Shown here one piece after another: positions 6,424 to 7,675 of a stretch of DNA of 7,675 nt (position 1 is its first letter; the number at the start of each line of letters is the position of its first letter). The stretch lies in contig JAEOST010000337.1 of the NCBI GenBank assembly GCA_016840245.1, positions 1 through 7,675 on the forward strand. Direction: 5' to 3'. The position numbers were made by a program, and so were the translations under genes. The DNA comes from Candidatus Thorarchaeota archaeon (lineage in GTDB: Archaea; Asgardarchaeota; Thorarchaeia; Thorarchaeales; Thorarchaeaceae). The notes under the pieces were generated by a model, which saw nothing but the letters and a program-made list of their open reading frames with translations, made no database searches and was not told the origin of the DNA.

Positions 6424-6747
6424 ATGAAACGATGGCTCTTGGATATCATTGTATGTCCTGTAGTGGAGTGCAGAAGCAAACTCCAACTCGATGTCTACAA
6501 GACTCATGATATTGAGATAGAGGATGATCAGGTTGAAGAAATCGATGAGGCACTTCTTACATGCCCAAAGTGTAACCGATGGTATCCTGTGATTGACGGA
6601 ATATCATGCATGCTTCCAGATGAAAACAGGTTGAAGAATGAGGTACAGAAGAGAGCTGAAACTGCCTTTTTGAATAGATGGAAGGACCGTGTGCCTACCG
6701 AAATTCTTGAAAATGGCATTCCCTTTGGGCTTGTACCCGAAACTTGA
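6424..6747 (+). CDS. trm112: Trm112-family zinc-ribbon methyltransferase activator
   Basis: A 107-residue protein beginning MKRWLLDIIVCPVVEC and continuing to ALLTCPKCNRWYPVIDGISCMLPDE, the signature of Trm112. The four likely zinc ligands are C11, C16, C47 and C50. Trm112 is a small cytoplasmic partner that stabilises and activates several SAM-dependent methyltransferases acting on tRNA, rRNA and release factor. After MLPDE (residues 63-67) there are about 40 further residues, mostly charged helix and ending IPFGLVPET, longer than the minimal ~60-residue archaeal form. The start is supported by AGGTGA at 6409-6414, nine bases upstream. A leader of about 20 bases follows from the palindromic TATA box. 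It is divergent from gcvPA, and the glutamine tRNA begins 29 bases after its stop. No methyltransferase partner gene is in the window. Confidence 0.88.
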   Translation: MKRWLLDIIVCPVVECRSKLQLDVYKTHDIEIEDDQVEEIDEALLTCPKCNRWYPVIDGISCMLPDENRLKNEVQKRAETAFLNRWKDRVPTEILENGIPFGLVPET

Positions 6748-6776
6748 AGAGTAAAAGGTGAAGAGTGCAAATCAAC

Positions 6777-6884
6777 AGCCCCGTGGTGTAGCGGTCAAGC
6801 ATATCGGGTTTTGGTGCTGCAAAGCGTCATGCTCTGTGTCGGAGACCCTCGGTGACCCAGGTTCGAGTCCTGGCGGGGCTACCA
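6777..6884 (+). tRNA. tRNA-Gln (anticodon UUG), intron-containing, with encoded CCA
   Basis: The cloverleaf is complete. The acceptor stem is AGCCCCG (6777-6783) paired with CGGGGCT (6874-6880). The D stem is GTGT/GCAT (6786-6789 with 6799-6802) with a GG-containing loop. The anticodon stem is TCGGG (6804-6808) paired with CTCGG (6848-6852), including two wobble pairs. The T stem is CCAGG/CCTGG with loop TTCGAGT (6862-6868). The discriminator is A6881 and CCA is encoded at 6882-6884. The loop reads TT-TTG-G with anticodon TTG at 6811-6813, so it decodes CAA as glutamine; the AGCCCCG acceptor and TGGTGTAG D region also fit archaeal Gln tRNAs. An intron interrupts the loop after position 37. 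The variable loop has only four bases (TGAC). The gene lies just downstream of trm112, with a weak A-rich element (GTAAAAG, 6751-6757) that could be its own promoter. Confidence 0.93.
6815..6846 (+). other. tRNA-Gln intron (32 nt) at position 37/38
   Basis: Removing these 32 bases restores a seven-base anticodon loop (TTTTGG plus C6847). The precursor folds as a relaxed bulge-helix-bulge, the substrate of archaeal tRNA splicing endonuclease. The 3-base bulges are G6813-G6814-T6815 and A6845-C6846-C6847. The four-pair central helix joins 6809-6812 to 6841-6844. The intron hairpin runs from G6816-C6840 inward to a UCA loop at 6827-6829 with two mismatches. The central helix has three G-U wobbles and one U-A pair, which is weak for a canonical motif. 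The boundaries follow from geometry, not from experiment. Confidence 0.7.
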
Positions 6885-7664
6885 TTACCTCTCCTTAATG
6901 CTGATTTTATCCTCTGCAGAGTTCTCCATATGAACCCTGAAAAGCCGTTTGACCTGTGAGAGGACCAATCTGTCACCATTTACGAGGACTAAGATAGTGA
7001 CATAGTCGCGGAAGCCACTAGTCGATATTTTCTTCTCAAGCACAGCTTGAACCTGGAACACACCTGCAGGATTGTCCATTGCCACAGTTATGTGTAATGG
7101 CTTCTCATCGCCGGGTTCAAGAATGATGTCGTTGATTGCCAATGCACTGACAGAGTGAATGTCCACCTTCCCCTTGTGATAGGGAACTATAGTTCGTCCC
7201 TTAGTAAGATCACATCCATCTCCAAGCTTTGTCATTCCAGCCTCTAGAGTAAGACACATAGTATCATCATCATGAGCATAGATACTATGCAGGATCATGG
7301 ATAGAATGTCAGTGGCCTTAGCAGAATCCGAATAGATATCTTCCAGTTTTGGTTCGAGGATTGGAGCAGCCAGGTTGACAGAGGCCTGAGTGTGTTCATT
7401 CCTATGAATGACCATACCTATATCGTGGAGGTATGTACCTGCCATTACGACCATCCGTGCATCATCTATGTCACCAATACCCTCAGCCACAACATTGGGC
7501 TGGAAAGTTTCGTCCATGATGTCAAAGACCTTCAATGCATTCCAAGTAGCAACTTCCGCATGGACATGTCCATGGTCTGTGTAACCTAAACGAGAAACAG
7601 CCATTCTGTTTGCTGTACGTAGATAAGACTGTACTTTGGGATTCCCTGATAGGTATTGATACAT
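6885..7664 (-). CDS. HD-domain metal-dependent phosphohydrolase (possibly 5'-incomplete)
   Basis: At least 259 residues with an N-terminal HD domain. GYTDHGHVHAEV (27-38) provides the first metal-binding histidine region, YLHDIGMVIHRNEH (78-91) contains the H80-D81 doublet and further histidines, ILHSIYAHDD (124-133) another His, and KLGDGCDLTKGR (146-157) the final Asp segment. The C-terminal ~100 residues (from about VDIHSVSALAI to the end) form an alpha/beta module found in a group of archaeal and bacterial HD proteins (LHITVAMDNPAGVFQVQAVLEKK). HD enzymes hydrolyse phosphate esters or nucleotides; the substrate here is unknown. No signal peptide or membrane segment is seen. The ATG at 7664 is only 11 bases from the window edge and the frame stays open upstream with TLQ before it. 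No ribosome site precedes it, so the real start may lie outside. Its TAA stop directly abuts the tRNA CCA end in convergent orientation. Confidence 0.87.
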   Translation of the reverse strand: MYQYLSGNPKVQSYLRTANRMAVSRLGYTDHGHVHAEVATWNALKVFDIMDETFQPNVVAEGIGDIDDARMVVMAGTYLHDIGMVIHRNEHTQASVNLAAPILEPKLEDIYSDSAKATDILSMILHSIYAHDDDTMCLTLEAGMTKLGDGCDLTKGRTIVPYHKGKVDIHSVSALAINDIILEPGDEKPLHITVAMDNPAGVFQVQAVLEKKISTSGFRDYVTILVLVNGDRLVLSQVKRLFRVHMENSAEDKISIKER

Positions 7665-7675
7665 CTGGAGTGTCT

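Noticed and set aside
6528..6770. Minus-strand open frame of 80 codons
   Set aside because: It is antisense to the Trm112 gene, whose four-cysteine pattern is clear.
1..7675. CRISPR array, insertion sequence, defence or other mobile system
   Set aside because: No regularly spaced repeats, terminal inverted repeats, transposase, integrase or toxin-antitoxin-like genes are visible. The content is housekeeping in character.

Overview
The window is archaeal chromosome. The evidence is: TATA-type promoters rather than bacterial -35/-10 elements; a glutamine tRNA interrupted by an intron at position 37/38 that can fold as a (weak) bulge-helix-bulge; a stand-alone Trm112-like zinc ribbon; an archaeal/eukaryal type methylthiotransferase; and the two-subunit (GcvPA/GcvPB) glycine decarboxylase. 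Several genes carry clear Shine-Dalgarno sequences (for example GGGAGGTG before gcvPB). Moderate GC content and gene style would suit an Asgard archaeon such as Thorarchaeota, but that placement is an impression and not proven by the sequence.

Layout. Bases 1-322 contain no convincing protein gene. The first ~175 bases look like structured RNA with some resemblance to the 3' part of RNase P RNA (tentative), followed by a TATA box. A Gfo/Idh/MocA oxidoreductase follows on the plus strand (323-1285). Its NAD-binding Gly motif lies partly upstream of the first ATG, and no ordinary in-frame start codon covers it. Convergent with it, and overlapping it by 11 bases, is a five-gene minus-strand cluster read from 6269 down to 1275: gcvPA, gcvPB, an LpdD-like small protein, a MoaD/ThiS-like ubiquitin-fold protein ending in Gly-Gly, and a radical-SAM tRNA methylthiotransferase (MtaB/CDKAL1 type). 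Divergent from gcvPA, across a short intergenic region with a perfectly palindromic TATA-like box (GATTTAAATC), is a Trm112-family gene (6424-6747). It is followed at once by tRNA-Gln(UUG) with a 32-nt intron and an encoded CCA end. The right end is occupied by a minus-strand HD-domain phosphohydrolase (6885 to the edge), whose stop codon directly abuts the tRNA.

How the genes fit together. GcvPA and GcvPB form the P protein of the glycine cleavage system; the T, H and L proteins are not in the window. The three smaller downstream genes are packed closely and may be co-transcribed. One of them could be a sulfur carrier and the next is a tRNA methylthiolating enzyme, which suggests a possible sulfur-transfer link, but this is only inference. 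Trm112 and the split tRNA add to a loose translation/tRNA-modification theme. I do not see a mobile element, CRISPR array, defence system or an obviously new multigene system. The points most worth a second look are the disrupted oxidoreductase start, the orphan LpdD-like and MoaD-like genes, the wobble-rich tRNA intron and the possible RNase P RNA.
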